Of a stretch of DNA of 64,000 nt, positions 43,909 to 54,171 are shown piece by piece. The notes under the pieces were generated by a model. The model was not told the DNA's origin. It made no database searches and worked only from the letters and a program-made list of their open reading frames with translations. A program made the position numbers and the translations under genes. The stretch covers positions 1,524,579 through 1,588,578 of the forward strand of contig ML996688.1 of the NCBI GenBank assembly GCA_010356995.1, written 5' to 3'. The DNA comes from Trichodelitschia bisporula (lineage: Eukaryota > Ascomycota > Dothideomycetes > Phaeotrichales > Phaeotrichaceae). The first letter of the stretch is position 1, and every line of letters begins with the position of its first letter.

Positions 43909-46787
43909 GGCGCCCGCGTGAGCCCTGAGAGTCTCCCTCAAAATCTGCACGCCTGTTGAAAAGTACGCTTTTTGGACCGAAGCCTTGTTGTGCGCTCGGA
44001 ACCCCCATGCGACCGGTGCGCTACTCGTCGGTCTTGCCTATCCGGCCCTCTTCACATTCCCAGGAACGATATCATCAACGATTATGTCTGTTGGCCCGGC
44101 GGGTGCCGAGCCGGTGTTGCTTTGGTTCTCGCAGGCTGGGCGACAAGCGTATGGGGCCCGTAGATTGCGTTTCCTTTTCTTTCCACTTTCCTTGGCCTTC
44201 TGGCACGCGCCGGAGTAAAAGAGATTCACTACGACCAAAACGAAGGGAAGCATCGAAGGCGAAGTTGAGAGTGGGCGGCGCGAGGAGTGGAAGGGTTCAA
44301 TGCATGAGGGGTGTCCTGATGCGTTTCATCTTTTATGCAAAACATGGCGGCTATCCTTTTTTTGGGTTCGACACACATTGTTCCTGTTTGATCTTGCGCG
44401 TCGTCGCCTGTTTTTTCGCTGTGTTTTTGTCCGGGACCATGGTTCTGGGAGTCAAGGATACAGCGTTAGATCAGGGCAAAGCGGCAGCGAGGGTTTGCAA
44501 TGGGGGCACATTGATGTGTTTCGGATGGCAGTTCGGGGGTGGTAGGCACACGGCGGGCGGGCGGGGGGGGTTTCACTGTGCTAGGTTCAATCATGGGCGA
44601 ATGGAGGGGGACGTTGTAGAGGACTTGTGTTATTCTTCGCTTTTTCTACGATGGCTTGCGGAGTCTGAAGACTGAATTCTGCGCTCGTTGGGGTGTGATT
44701 CCGTTCGGGGAGTACCTCCTTCCCTTTCTGATGCCCTCGTTTCTCTTGACGCTCGCTTTGCCCCTATCACTCGTGCATGCGTTCTGTGGCTTTCCTCATG
44801 ATGGATAGACTTATGACTTAAGGTTGACGGATGACGGATGACCGGACGAGTAGTGCGAGGGTGGAAGCAGCTGGTGAAGCATGGTAGGGTAACTCCAGCC
44901 GGGCATAGCTGCGGACTCCGACGGAGAAGGCGTCGTAGAGGGGGACATGAGTTCGTTTCTTAGGCAGGCCATGTCAGCAATCGTTAACGCCGCACGACAC
45001 TTCTCTGCTTAGTGATGGGGCACGTGAGTGTTGCAGGTGATGAGCGATGAACACGATGATGGCTCCAAGGGGCGGGCACGGCATCGGTATCCTTCAGAGA
45101 CCGTGGGCTTCGGGCTGCTTGGTTCGCCACCGTCCGATGCGCGTTGGTCGTATCGCCGAGTGGTACCGTACCCGTAATTTACGCCGGCCCGTCCGGTTTC
45201 CTGACCTTGACTCCCAAGACCGGGCGGACTGGAGGCGGGGGGTGCCGAAGCGACACGGCTTTTCTACGCGGTTTGAATGGGGTGGGCATGATGCGGGACG
45301 GGCTACCGTACCGCACCACCGTACGCAGTGCCGCTGCTGGAAGCGGTCGGGAACGATGGCGCTGTGGGCTCACTACCGTACAGGGCAGCGGAGCGATCAC
45401 CGGGGGCCCGAGCAGGCTCGATGGCTTACGTACAATGTACCGTAGAGCCCAAGGTGCTCAATGAGGCGTTGCGGCGTCGATCTAATCCATGTGACGAGAC
45501 GAGCTGGAGCCGGGGGGTTGAGTTAAGCTTCGCGTGTTGTGGAAGTGGCGCTTTGAGCGTGGTGTGATTGGAGGATGTGTGGGGATGAGGGGGGGGGAAG
45601 AGGGGAGTTCTCAGCGTACCGGTGAGGGGATATGCCTGGCGGGCGTGAGGCTGAGGGGGGATTGGATGTGAGATGATGGTTGATGGGTAGTTTTTGGAAT
45701 TCGTCAGGTGTGATGGGAGGAGAGGGTGAGGACGAAGGCGCTTGGCGGAGGGGGATGTCTGATGCGGATGGAGGGGCACAGCCTTGCGGATGGAAACTAT
45801 CGTGAGGGAGAGAGCGGCGAGGGATGGAGGGGGGACGGGTCCGAGTTGGCATTCAACAGCAACCGAAGCGTGATTTCCTCAGTCTCTTCAACCGCACAGT
45901 GAAGAAAGCATGCCCCATAACTACCCCTTTTAAGTCTCAGCGCCTACACCGGTGGCCTAGATCGTCTACAATCTCGCAGATCATGAAGTAATACTCTAAC
46001 CTCCGCCAAAATTCCCAGTTCCCCTACTCGATATAAATTCTCGGGAGCGGTGGGAGAGATCCTTGGGCGCTATATATGAGAGGTACTCACGGTTGAGTCA
46101 TCGATCCCGACCGCCAACATATAAACGAGTAGGATTCCCCCCCTTGCCTTACGGTAGCCGGTCTAGCCACCGCGCCCAAATTACCAGGCTGTCTTATTGA
46201 ATTTGCTTTCCTCCACACCTCGACTTCGAAGGATAAGACTGGCGACTATGAATAAAATGGTATGGTTATCAGTCTTTCGAGACGATGTAGACTAATTATT
46301 CGCACCAGGCCCCCCCCCCCCCCCGCGCCTTTGAGTGTTGATCGGCAGTGAGCTGTGACTTCTCCTCGCAGCCGCTCACCGGCTGCCAGGAACAGCAAGA
46401 TATGCCACAGGAAGGGTCGTCTCTCTTCGTGATTGCGAGTATTAGGCACCCTTGTCGGCCCTTGAGCGGCGTCAAGCGAACTTCTCGTTCATCATGGCAC
46501 AAGGTGGCTTCTACGCTGAATACTCTCCGGACCTCATCCAAGAACTGCTGAGCGCCGTACCAGCGCAGACGGGCCCGTTTAAGAGACAATCATCGTCCCG
46601 TACAGGCGCGTGGGAGCTATCTCCGCTGCTGCCTCCCGCGTATCGTCCATCCAGGACATCCAAGGCCATGCGATGGCTCAACAGAGGTGGAAGAACTTCC
46701 TCAGCCACCCACAATCCGGTGCAACATTATGCTCCCAGTCATCCCTATCAAGCTTAGCACACACATCACCACTCCCGCACAGCAGAC
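43909..46787. other. Convergent region downstream of GSK-3
   Basis: About 2.9 kb between the GSK-3 and CAP10 gene 3' ends. Apart from presumed 3' UTRs, no gene is supported. A C15 run occupies 46310-46324. Confidence 0.45.
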
Positions 46788-48217
46788 TTACACAAACGAC
46801 TCAAACGGCACTCCCCTCAACTTCCTCGCAACCCTCCCCTTAACCTCCACCATCTCCCACGCTTCCGGCTCAAAACTCACACTCGCCCACGCCTCAAACA
46901 ACCGCCGCCAGTAGCAAGCCTGCGCGGCGGGCGTCAAAACGCGATCCCTAAACACCTTCACCCCGTTTCGCGCAATGCGCTCCGCCTCCGCCGGCCGCTT
47001 GCGCAGGTCCTGAATCTTGCCTTCCAAATCTGAAAAGTCAGACTCAACTTCGACGTAGTTCTGGTCTGGGCCAGCAGGCACAAGCAGTGCGTGGTGCGGC
47101 TCGATCCACACCCGCTTGTGTGCGACGAATACGGAGCGACAGTTCTGCAGGTACTTCCCGCGACCGGAATAACTCCGCCCTAGGCTGTCAGCATCCACCT
47201 CCCGCAATATAGAAAACCCATACCTTCCGTCTGGACAACGAACTGATACCGGCAATGCGCCGGTATACTCAGCGCCAGGCTCGCAGACTCGGGCCTCAAC
47301 TCCGTCGCGCTGGCCCAGAATAACTCACGCACATCCGCCCAATTCTTCCCTTTCGTGACACGGAGCAAGTCCTTGCGGAGCGCATTTGTCCCGGCCGCGC
47401 CCCGCCACACCGCTTGCGGTATCTTGTCCTTGAACTCCACACCCCGCTCTGCATCCACGATCTCAGCGCGGATCTGCGAATACTCGCCCACCTGGCCTAG
47501 CGGCCAGGACCAGTACCCGAAGTCGCTCATAAGCCACTTCTCCTTCTCCTCGGGCCGCCGACTCAGAGCCCATATCGTGCGGCCCAGGCGGTATGGGTCC
47601 GCGATGTCAGCTATCGAGAAGGCGAACTCAATGTTTGGCACCGGGTCGCGGCTGGTGAGCACGGCGCGGTTTATGGCGTGGAGGATGGCGAGGGCGCGCA
47701 TGCGGTGGTGGGAGGAGGGGAGGAGGGTGTGCGAGAGGATGGAGAGTTGCCTGTTGTGGATCATGGCACGGATGGCGCCGGAGCTCCAGTTTATATCGAT
47801 GTCGCCGGGTGTGATCGGGCCGGCGGTCTTTCGGTGTGCGACTGCGCGGTCGAGCTCGGCGAAGAGGCCGCTGAAGGTGGCGGCGCATTGGGCACGGGTT
47901 AGGTTGTAGTCCTGGCTGTCCCGCGTTGTGTCGAATGTCCATGGTGATTCGGGGTCGATGGAACTGGAGACTGGAACGGAGTGGTTATGCGTCGGGTGGA
48001 CGGTAGGTAACTGAGCTGGATCGGGGACAGATAGTTTCGGCTCTGGTAACCGTCCATCTTCAAGGTTCAGCGGAGGCCGCTTCTGCGGCGTGATTTCGCT
48101 GCCCAGCCAGCTCGTACGAGAGAAGGTAAAGACCCATGTAGAGCACAAAGCGATGAGTATCAACACCACCGCCGCAAGCAGAGTTACTGTGCGGCGTGGA
48201 TGTCGAGTGAGTGACAT
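46788..48217 (-). CDS. CAP10-domain glycosyltransferase-like protein
   Basis: Exons 48217-47224 and 47179-46788 (44-nt intron, GTATGG...CTAG), giving 461 aa. It is a type II membrane protein: a short basic N-terminus, then a hydrophobic anchor at about 10-31 (VTLLAAVVLILIALCSTWVF). The lumenal domain has features of the CAP10/POGLUT family: FAFSIADIADP, WLMSDFGYWSWP, KIPQAVWRGAAGTNALRKDLL in part, and after the intron GRSYSGRGKYLQNCRSVFVAHKRVW in part, LVPAGPDQNYVEVESDFSDLE and a C-terminal helical segment. CAP10 was named for a cryptococcal capsule protein; relatives are beta-xylosyl- or O-glucosyltransferases in the ER/Golgi. The exact sugar and acceptor cannot be assigned. Confidence 0.85.
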
Positions 48218-48689
48218 TTGAGTCTCCTAGCCTAGCTAGCAAGCATGGCGTCTGGGCGGGAAGAAAACTAACCAGACTAGAACTAGAACACTGAAGGTGG
48301 GAGAGGCCAGTTATGTGAACCATATAACTTCATCTATGCTAGGCTGGGGTTGTGCCACGGTGAGCGCACAGCGTGGGTCGCGGACCCCAAAGATGACGCG
48401 AGTCATTCCGCTGTTTAATGCAGCCAACCGGAGGCCTGGAGTCACAGCCTTGTCCATGCGCCGAAGGATTCGATCCTGCGGAAGGAATTGTCGAAGGAAG
48501 TGAGTGATAGAAATAATATCTTGATGATTGGTAATATGAGCTCCCAGAGCTCTTTGGAAGAAGGCTTGGGTTATATTGGTTGACTTTTCTGTTCAATTAC
48601 AAGAAGAACATTGAGACTCCGGCTTCGATGGGGTGCCGAAGTCACTTTCGGGAAGGCTCACTATTTCGTACTCCTGTTACCGACGTGAA

Positions 48690-49000
48690 TAACTGAGCAG
48701 GACAACTGCTAGGAACAACGACAAGACGACAGGAACGAAAGGTAGGATAATGGAAGCATAGGCTTGACAAGGAGTAACGCCTACAGTGTGAAGTGGAAGA
48801 AGAGAAGAAGGAGAGTCAAGAGACGCTCGAGACTGAGGACACGACGTGGCACAGATCCTCCCATATTCCTTCCTTCCCGTCATGAGCACAGTATCATGTT
48901 CCTTCCTTCCATCGTGCGACACATTACGTCGTATGTGCCTTCCGTTGGCATGTCCCTTCCTGAGACTGACATGCTCCTTCCGACGGCAAGTATGATGTTC
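48690..49000 (-). mobile_element. LTR-like retroelement relic (related to the copy at 26395-26600)
   Basis: On the minus strand this segment repeats GGAAGGAACAT/GGAAGGAGCAT motifs and is followed by a CT-rich start-like run, in the same order as the segment at 26395-26600. It is read as a degraded LTR. No convincing retroelement gene flanks it. Family is unresolved and the age is judged old because the two copies are clearly diverged. Confidence 0.35.
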
Positions 49001-49336
49001 TGGTGCCTTAATGTCCTGTACGCCCAGGTGTCTACCCCATGGGAACGAAAGAAGGCTATCAACTTACACCCTTCACAGACATCAAGATGTAAATCGGTGT
49101 ATCGGTGGGATGTGGTGGATGGGCTTTTGTGAAGCTGGAAGAAGTGCGGAGAGTCCTGGATGTAGTCTTTGCTACGGGAGTGAGACATATGTAGTTGAAA
49201 GGTCAAGCTTCTCTCCATCATATCATACTGTAAAGCATGCTCCACTGCCCTTTCTTTAGCCAAGATCCTTGATTAAAATGATGATAAACTCAAAAGTGGC
49301 ATACCCAACATGTATCTATACAAGACAACCAACTCC
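49001..49336. other. Intergenic remainder
   Basis: Between the LTR-like relic and the 3' end of the coiled-coil gene. A 127-codon minus-strand frame at 48880-49263 overlaps the relic and shows no recognised domain. Confidence 0.3.
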
Positions 49337-51076
49337 CTAAATCTCCTCACCCTCCGGCGGCCCCCTCGCCAGCTCCGGCGACCCTTCGTTCAGCATCCTA
49401 AACAGCTCGAGCAAAGTCTCCTTAAGATCCGGATACTGTTCCACAATCTGTGCAAACCCGCTCGCAATCAACGTCTGGTAGTGCCGAACCATCGCCTTCA
49501 ACTCCCTCTGATCCTGCACCGCATTCTCCTTATAACACTTGTGCATCTCAGCAGCCAGCATCGCCTGCTCCACCGCCTCCAGCCTGGCCGCGCATTTGAC
49601 GCAAGTCGCCTTCGCAAGCGACGCCTCATACCGCTCAATAACTTCATCGCGGTTATCGCGCGGCTCAATCGCCACCTTAGCTGCCGCCTCGACCCGCGCG
49701 GCATCCCGCTGAGCAACAGCCTCCACGAGCCGCGTGTACTGCTCCTCGGTGGCGGTCCGCTCTGCCATAACCTGATCCTTCAGCTTGGCGTACTTGACCA
49801 CCAGTTCGTCGTGCTCCGCGATCTTCGCCTTGCGGGTCTCAGCGTGGAACTGCAGGCTCGCGATGTCAGCGTCCTTGTCCTCGAGCAGCTGCAACGCCGG
49901 CTCGAGTTCCTCGCACTTAACCTTGTACAAGTCCATGAGCTTGTGGTACTCGACGGTGAGGAGATTGAACTGCTTGACGCGGGAATCGGCCGTCGCCATG
50001 GCGTCCAGGAGCTCCGCCTTCTGCTGCAGCGCTTTCTTCAACTCCCCGAGCTGCTCCTCGAGCATCGTCTCCCTTGACTTAGCCATCTCGACGACGCCTT
50101 CGAGATGCTCGACCAGCTCCACTGTCACCTGGAGCTCTTCGTCCTTTTCCTTCAGTGCGGCCTCTGCCTTCTCCGCCCTCGCCTCCGCCTCCTCAGCCTT
50201 CTTGTTCTCCTTCAGCGCTGCCTCCGCACGCACCGCCCTCGCCATCACCCCCTCAACATCCTCGCACAACGCCGCTTGAGCAATGCACAGCTCCCGCGCC
50301 GCCACACACACCGCCCTCTCCGTCCCAACCTCGCCCTCCATCTCCACCACCATCTCTTCCGCCTTCCGACACCTGCGCTCCAGGTCCTTCACCCGCTCCA
50401 CCAGCCCCTTCGCCCGGCTATCCCCACGGTTGACATCGTCGCTCGCGTCTGCAATCTGCTTCTCGAGCTGCTGGATCCGCGCGTCCTTGGCGCGGCCCTG
50501 CAGCTCCAAATGCACAGTGTACTTGTCGCGGAGGGCAGGGTTCGGACGGGGGCCCTCACGCAGTTTGCCCTCGAGGGACAGACACCGCGACTGCAGGGTC
50601 TTGAGCTGGGCGTCGTAGTTGAGGAGCTTGTTTGCGGATTCGCCTAGCGAGTCGTGCAGCGGGATGAGCGCGGCGTGGAAGGACAGCTCCCAGGAATGGC
50701 GTGCAGTGAGTGCGTGCTGGGCTAGCGATGTCGTGCCCTCTGACTCTGAGCGGGAGAGTGCGGAGAGCGCGGTCTGCTCACGGGCGTGGCGTGCTGTAAG
50801 CTCGGAGTGTGTTTCCTTGATGAGGCCAAGGGGCGTTTGACCGTTGAGAGGGCCTATGGGGGCGGGGCATGAGGAGGGCGCTGGTGAGGTGGAACTGCGG
50901 GAGGAGGGTGGTGCGGGGGGCGAGGAGGCACGGGAGGAAGAGGAGGAGGTGGTGGAAGGAGGGGCAGAGGTTCTCGACCTTGAGGGTTCCGGGTCCCTGG
51001 AGAAGTCGTAGGATTGGAAGTGGGCCGGGTCACGGCGGAAAAGGAGGGTGTTGATGATTTTGTCGAGGCGAATCAT
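49337..51076 (-). CDS. Long coiled-coil protein, unknown function
   Basis: Intronless, 579 aa. After a short folded-looking start (MIRLDKIINTLLFRRDPAHF) and a Ser/Pro-rich linker (about 30-75), residues about 85-540 are almost entirely heptad-like helix, rich in Ala, Glu, Leu, Lys and Arg (for example RAEAALKENKKAEEAEARAE, LEEQLGELKKALQQKAELLD). This indicates an extended coiled coil. A CxxC (ATCVKCAARLEAVEQAM) sits near residue 490. The C-terminus is short and acidic (PPEGEEI). No membrane segment or catalytic motif is visible. A structural or tethering role is plausible from shape only, and orthologues will be hard to identify because of composition bias. Confidence 0.8.
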   Translation of the reverse strand: MIRLDKIINTLLFRRDPAHFQSYDFSRDPEPSRSRTSAPPSTTSSSSSRASSPPAPPSSRSSTSPAPSSCPAPIGPLNGQTPLGLIKETHSELTARHAREQTALSALSRSESEGTTSLAQHALTARHSWELSFHAALIPLHDSLGESANKLLNYDAQLKTLQSRCLSLEGKLREGPRPNPALRDKYTVHLELQGRAKDARIQQLEKQIADASDDVNRGDSRAKGLVERVKDLERRCRKAEEMVVEMEGEVGTERAVCVAARELCIAQAALCEDVEGVMARAVRAEAALKENKKAEEAEARAEKAEAALKEKDEELQVTVELVEHLEGVVEMAKSRETMLEEQLGELKKALQQKAELLDAMATADSRVKQFNLLTVEYHKLMDLYKVKCEELEPALQLLEDKDADIASLQFHAETRKAKIAEHDELVVKYAKLKDQVMAERTATEEQYTRLVEAVAQRDAARVEAAAKVAIEPRDNRDEVIERYEASLAKATCVKCAARLEAVEQAMLAAEMHKCYKENAVQDQRELKAMVRHYQTLIASGFAQIVEQYPDLKETLLELFRMLNEGSPELARGPPEGEEI

Positions 51077-52317
51077 TTTGGTTGCTTGTTTTGGTTCTGG
51101 TTCGAGATGTTCGTTGGTTGTAAATTCTGATTGAAGAGAAATGTCTGCCTGCTAGGCGAGTCGTAGTCCGTTACCACGACTGATAGTTCGGAAGAGCTTA
51201 CGACAGTTGTTCTTGTAGACGGCCGGACAAAGAATCGTGCGATATGGTGAGGCCTTGGCCAATGGTCGCCGTTGAACAAAGCTGCCATCCCGTGTGCCTT
51301 GAGTCAATTCCCAGCCGGACAAAGGGATTCACGACCCCATTGCAGCCTTCTAACAAAAGTAGTGCATGTTCAACCAAGGCTCAATTGCCAGCCTTTGTCG
51401 AGATCGCGAATTGCCGCGGCAAGCGGCCGAGTTTCGCCAGCCATGTGTCGAGCCGTTTGCCCAAGGTTGTATCGGGTACCGGCTGCTTGTAATCGTTCCG
51501 TTGGCGCGCGAAGTAGAGTCTAAGTAAGACTGTCCCATCGGCTGTCCCTCCATGATGTGTTGTCGGCTCCGTAGGGCGGGGCTTGGCAGCCTTGCCGGGG
51601 TCACGATGATGTCGAAGGAAAACCTCGGAGTAGAACAAAAGTGCGTTTCTAAGTGCTGGTTGAATCGTTTACTCTTGCGGCTTTTATGAAACTTCAGCTT
51701 CCATCTGTAGGTAAGGGTGTCCCAGAGGCGAAATGGCGGAAGTGGCGACTGTGCAATGGCAGAAGTAGCGAATGTGTGATGGCGGAAGTCGCAAAGGTGA
51801 GGTGAAGGCAAGGATGGCGACCATCGCCCGGCCGTCTAAGGAAGTACGGCGCGTAACGAGGAGCTAGCATGTCGTCCTATGAAGTTGAAGCCCTACACCC
51901 GATGTTAGGTACGCTTGATGCGGATTCAGGCGATCAATGCGAGGTTCATGCTACCAGTGGCAGTCAGTTCATGATCCACCTAGCTTACGAACACTCACCA
52001 TTTGAGGACCCCACCCCCGCTCCACTCCTTCCCTCGGCTCCCATCCATTGCCAATCACCAGTCACATATCTCTGCAGAAGACACCAACGGCACCACCGAA
52101 TACTATTCTTGATTACGTATCCTCAAAAGGGTTATACTGACTGTATCTGTCTCACTCGTCTCTCGGAAATCCACCACAGTATCGTTCAAAATCGTCAGAT
52201 CATATCAACCTGGACTCCGTCTGAGTAATAGCGAATGAGCCATTACGAGCAACCTAGTATCAACGCCTCCCACCTACCCTCGCCAACAATGAATGGTGAA
52301 TGAGAAATCTCGTTATC
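51077..52317. other. Intergenic region
   Basis: Promoter side of the coiled-coil gene and 3' side of the E2 gene. It holds a 23-24-bp tandem repeat (listed separately) and no supported gene. Confidence 0.45.
51732..51803. repeat. 23-25-bp imperfect tandem repeat, three copies
   Basis: Units start at 51732, 51755 and 51779 with AATGGCGGAAGTGGCGA-type sequence (third unit ATGGCGGAAGTCGCAA). The copies differ at several positions. Confidence 0.7.
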
Positions 52318-53197
52318 CTAAGTCTCGCCGAACAGCCTTGCCGTGATGTCACCCATATACTCCTGCTCCAGCTCATAGTCCTGGCCGTCCATCTTGTCGA
52401 TGCCCACGTACTCAAAGGCAGCCACCACATGCGGAACGTCAAAGCCCATGGCGACAAAGCGATCAATGAGATCCTTGTTATATCCATGATATCTGCCTTT
52501 ATTAGCTATGGTTGATGGAGAAGGAGGGACGACGTACTCGGCCAACTTCGCCTTCTCTTCATTCTCGCGTGCCTGGCGCGCCTTGAACTTGATGGTCTCG
52601 GCCGTCGCGCCGCCGCTGCCTTCTCCACGCTCGCGACGGGGAGCGCTGGCGTACTTGACAGCCCACTCGCGCGCCTTGTGCTCGAACTCGGCCGGGTGTT
52701 TGATCAACATGCTCGCGACTTCGGCATCCTGGGGATCGCGAGGCTCGGGGGTACTGAGAAGCGATTGCAGGGAGATCAAGGCGGACTTGATGGTAAGGAC
52801 GGGAGACCAGGCGGTGGAGAGAGTGTCAAGGCAGATGGCACCCTGAATAATGAGCAATCACCCAATGCTACGACAAGAGACTTACCGTCTGGCTGCTGAC
52901 ATTCGGATGCCAGAGCTTAGTCTCAAACTTCATATGAGGAGGACGGAAGGGGTACTCGACGGGAATAACGATATCGACAAAGTATTTCCCGCCTTCGTAG
53001 GGAGTGTCGGGAGGGCCCATAAACTGGCCGCGCAAGTGGGACATATCGTCGTCTGCCACAGGCTCCACTGTGATCTGGGAATGAGGGTCGTTCTTGATGT
53101 CCTGGATCTCCTTGGTGATGCGACGGTTGCGGTTGTTGCTGGCAGAGCCAGCACGACCACCCATACCGAGCCCACCCCGTCCTGAGCTAGCATTCAT
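52318..53197 (-). CDS. UBC1: Ubiquitin-conjugating enzyme E2 with C-terminal UBA domain (Ubc1-type)
   Basis: Exons 53197-52886, 52842-52538 and 52492-52318, giving 263 aa. The UBC fold shows RRITKEIQDI, PPDTPYEGGKYFVDI, YPFRPPHMKFETKLWHPN, and the active-site Cys108 in GAICLDTLSTAWSP, followed by SLLSTPEPRDPQDAEVA. A linker leads to a C-terminal UBA domain (YNKDLIDRFVAMGF...HVVAAFEYVG) encoded in exon 3. E2 core plus UBA is diagnostic of Ubc1/UBE2K, which extends Lys48-linked chains for proteasomal degradation. The N-terminal Gly/Ser/Asn-rich 20 residues are an extension relative to yeast Ubc1. The gene is divergent from RPT2. Confidence 0.95.
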
Positions 53198-53748
53198 GAT
53201 TGTGGAGTAGTATTGTGACGGACTACGATGATGGCAGGGCGTGTCTTAAGAGCAAAATCTATGGTAAGGCTAGGCAGTGAGTCGGGCGTTCCGGTGGCTG
53301 ATGGCGATAGCAGGAGCAGGTGACTCACGGAACGGACTAGTTTAGTGGCGGTGTCACCGTACAGAGAAGTGGTAAGTGAGCAGCAAAGGGGGTGAATGCT
53401 GCGATGTCGCCGTTGCAAGAGCGAGGCAGAAGCGTGAAGTGTGGGGTTTGCAAGAAGGCAGAGCGGGGAGAGGCGGCGACAAGGCGGGATAGCTGGGTGG
53501 GGGGGGAGAATGGGAGGGGTGGTTGTTTCGAGGGGCGACACTCGAGGAATAGGGCGGGATATAGCGGTGGGTTTGGTTTGTAGCAACTCTTGTGCACTGA
53601 TCTGAATTGCTTTTCGAGGGAAAGAAAAGGAAAAGGAGCACAAGGTATAATGGAAGACTTGGGGTTGGGGCGGTACGTGTCAAGCAATCCTTGGAGGAGT
53701 TGAAGTGGTGACGAGAGTGGTGTAGAAGATGGTGGAGCGTGAAAGCGA

Positions 53749-53786
<38 letters not shown>

Positions 53787-54171
53787 AGCTGTACACTGCG
53801 CTACTGCGCGTTTGACTGCAGCCGCCGTAGCGTCCAAAGAGAGCTCAGGCAGTAAAGTACAGGCAACAGGCGTGCAATTGGGAGAAGGAGGGAGAGAGAA
53901 ACGCCCGCCTCCGGCCCGGTGAGCCTCCGGGTCATACCTTGCCAAGACCATCGGGGCGCGTCCCTTGGTGTTCATCGATGTGAGCATGAGAGAGCTCGCC
54001 TCCATTCACTCAACCACTCCAACCCCCATCAGCATCGCCAACTGCCCATCGTCGAGTCCTTTGCATGCACCATATCTTGTTCTTGAGCGAGCGGTGTCAC
54101 TCTATTTGCCTTAGTTCCGGTTACTCCAGCAGCTTTATTATCCCCTAGACTGCTCCCCAAGGACAGCGGCC
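53198..54171. promoter_or_regulatory. Shared intergenic region between divergent UBC1 and RPT2 genes
   Basis: About 970 bp contain both promoters. I saw no exact yeast Rpn4 box (GGTGGCAAA or its reverse). A (GA)n tract lies at 53752-53784. Antisense frames here, for example 53337-54005, are low-complexity shadows. Confidence 0.6.
53752..53784. repeat. (GA)n microsatellite
   Basis: An uninterrupted GA dinucleotide run of about 16 units within the shared UBC1-RPT2 promoter region. Confidence 0.95.

Noticed and set aside
53337-54005. 222-codon minus-strand frame in the UBC1-RPT2 promoter
   Set aside because: Composition is Ser/Leu/Pro low-complexity, including translated (GA)n; it is non-coding promoter sequence.
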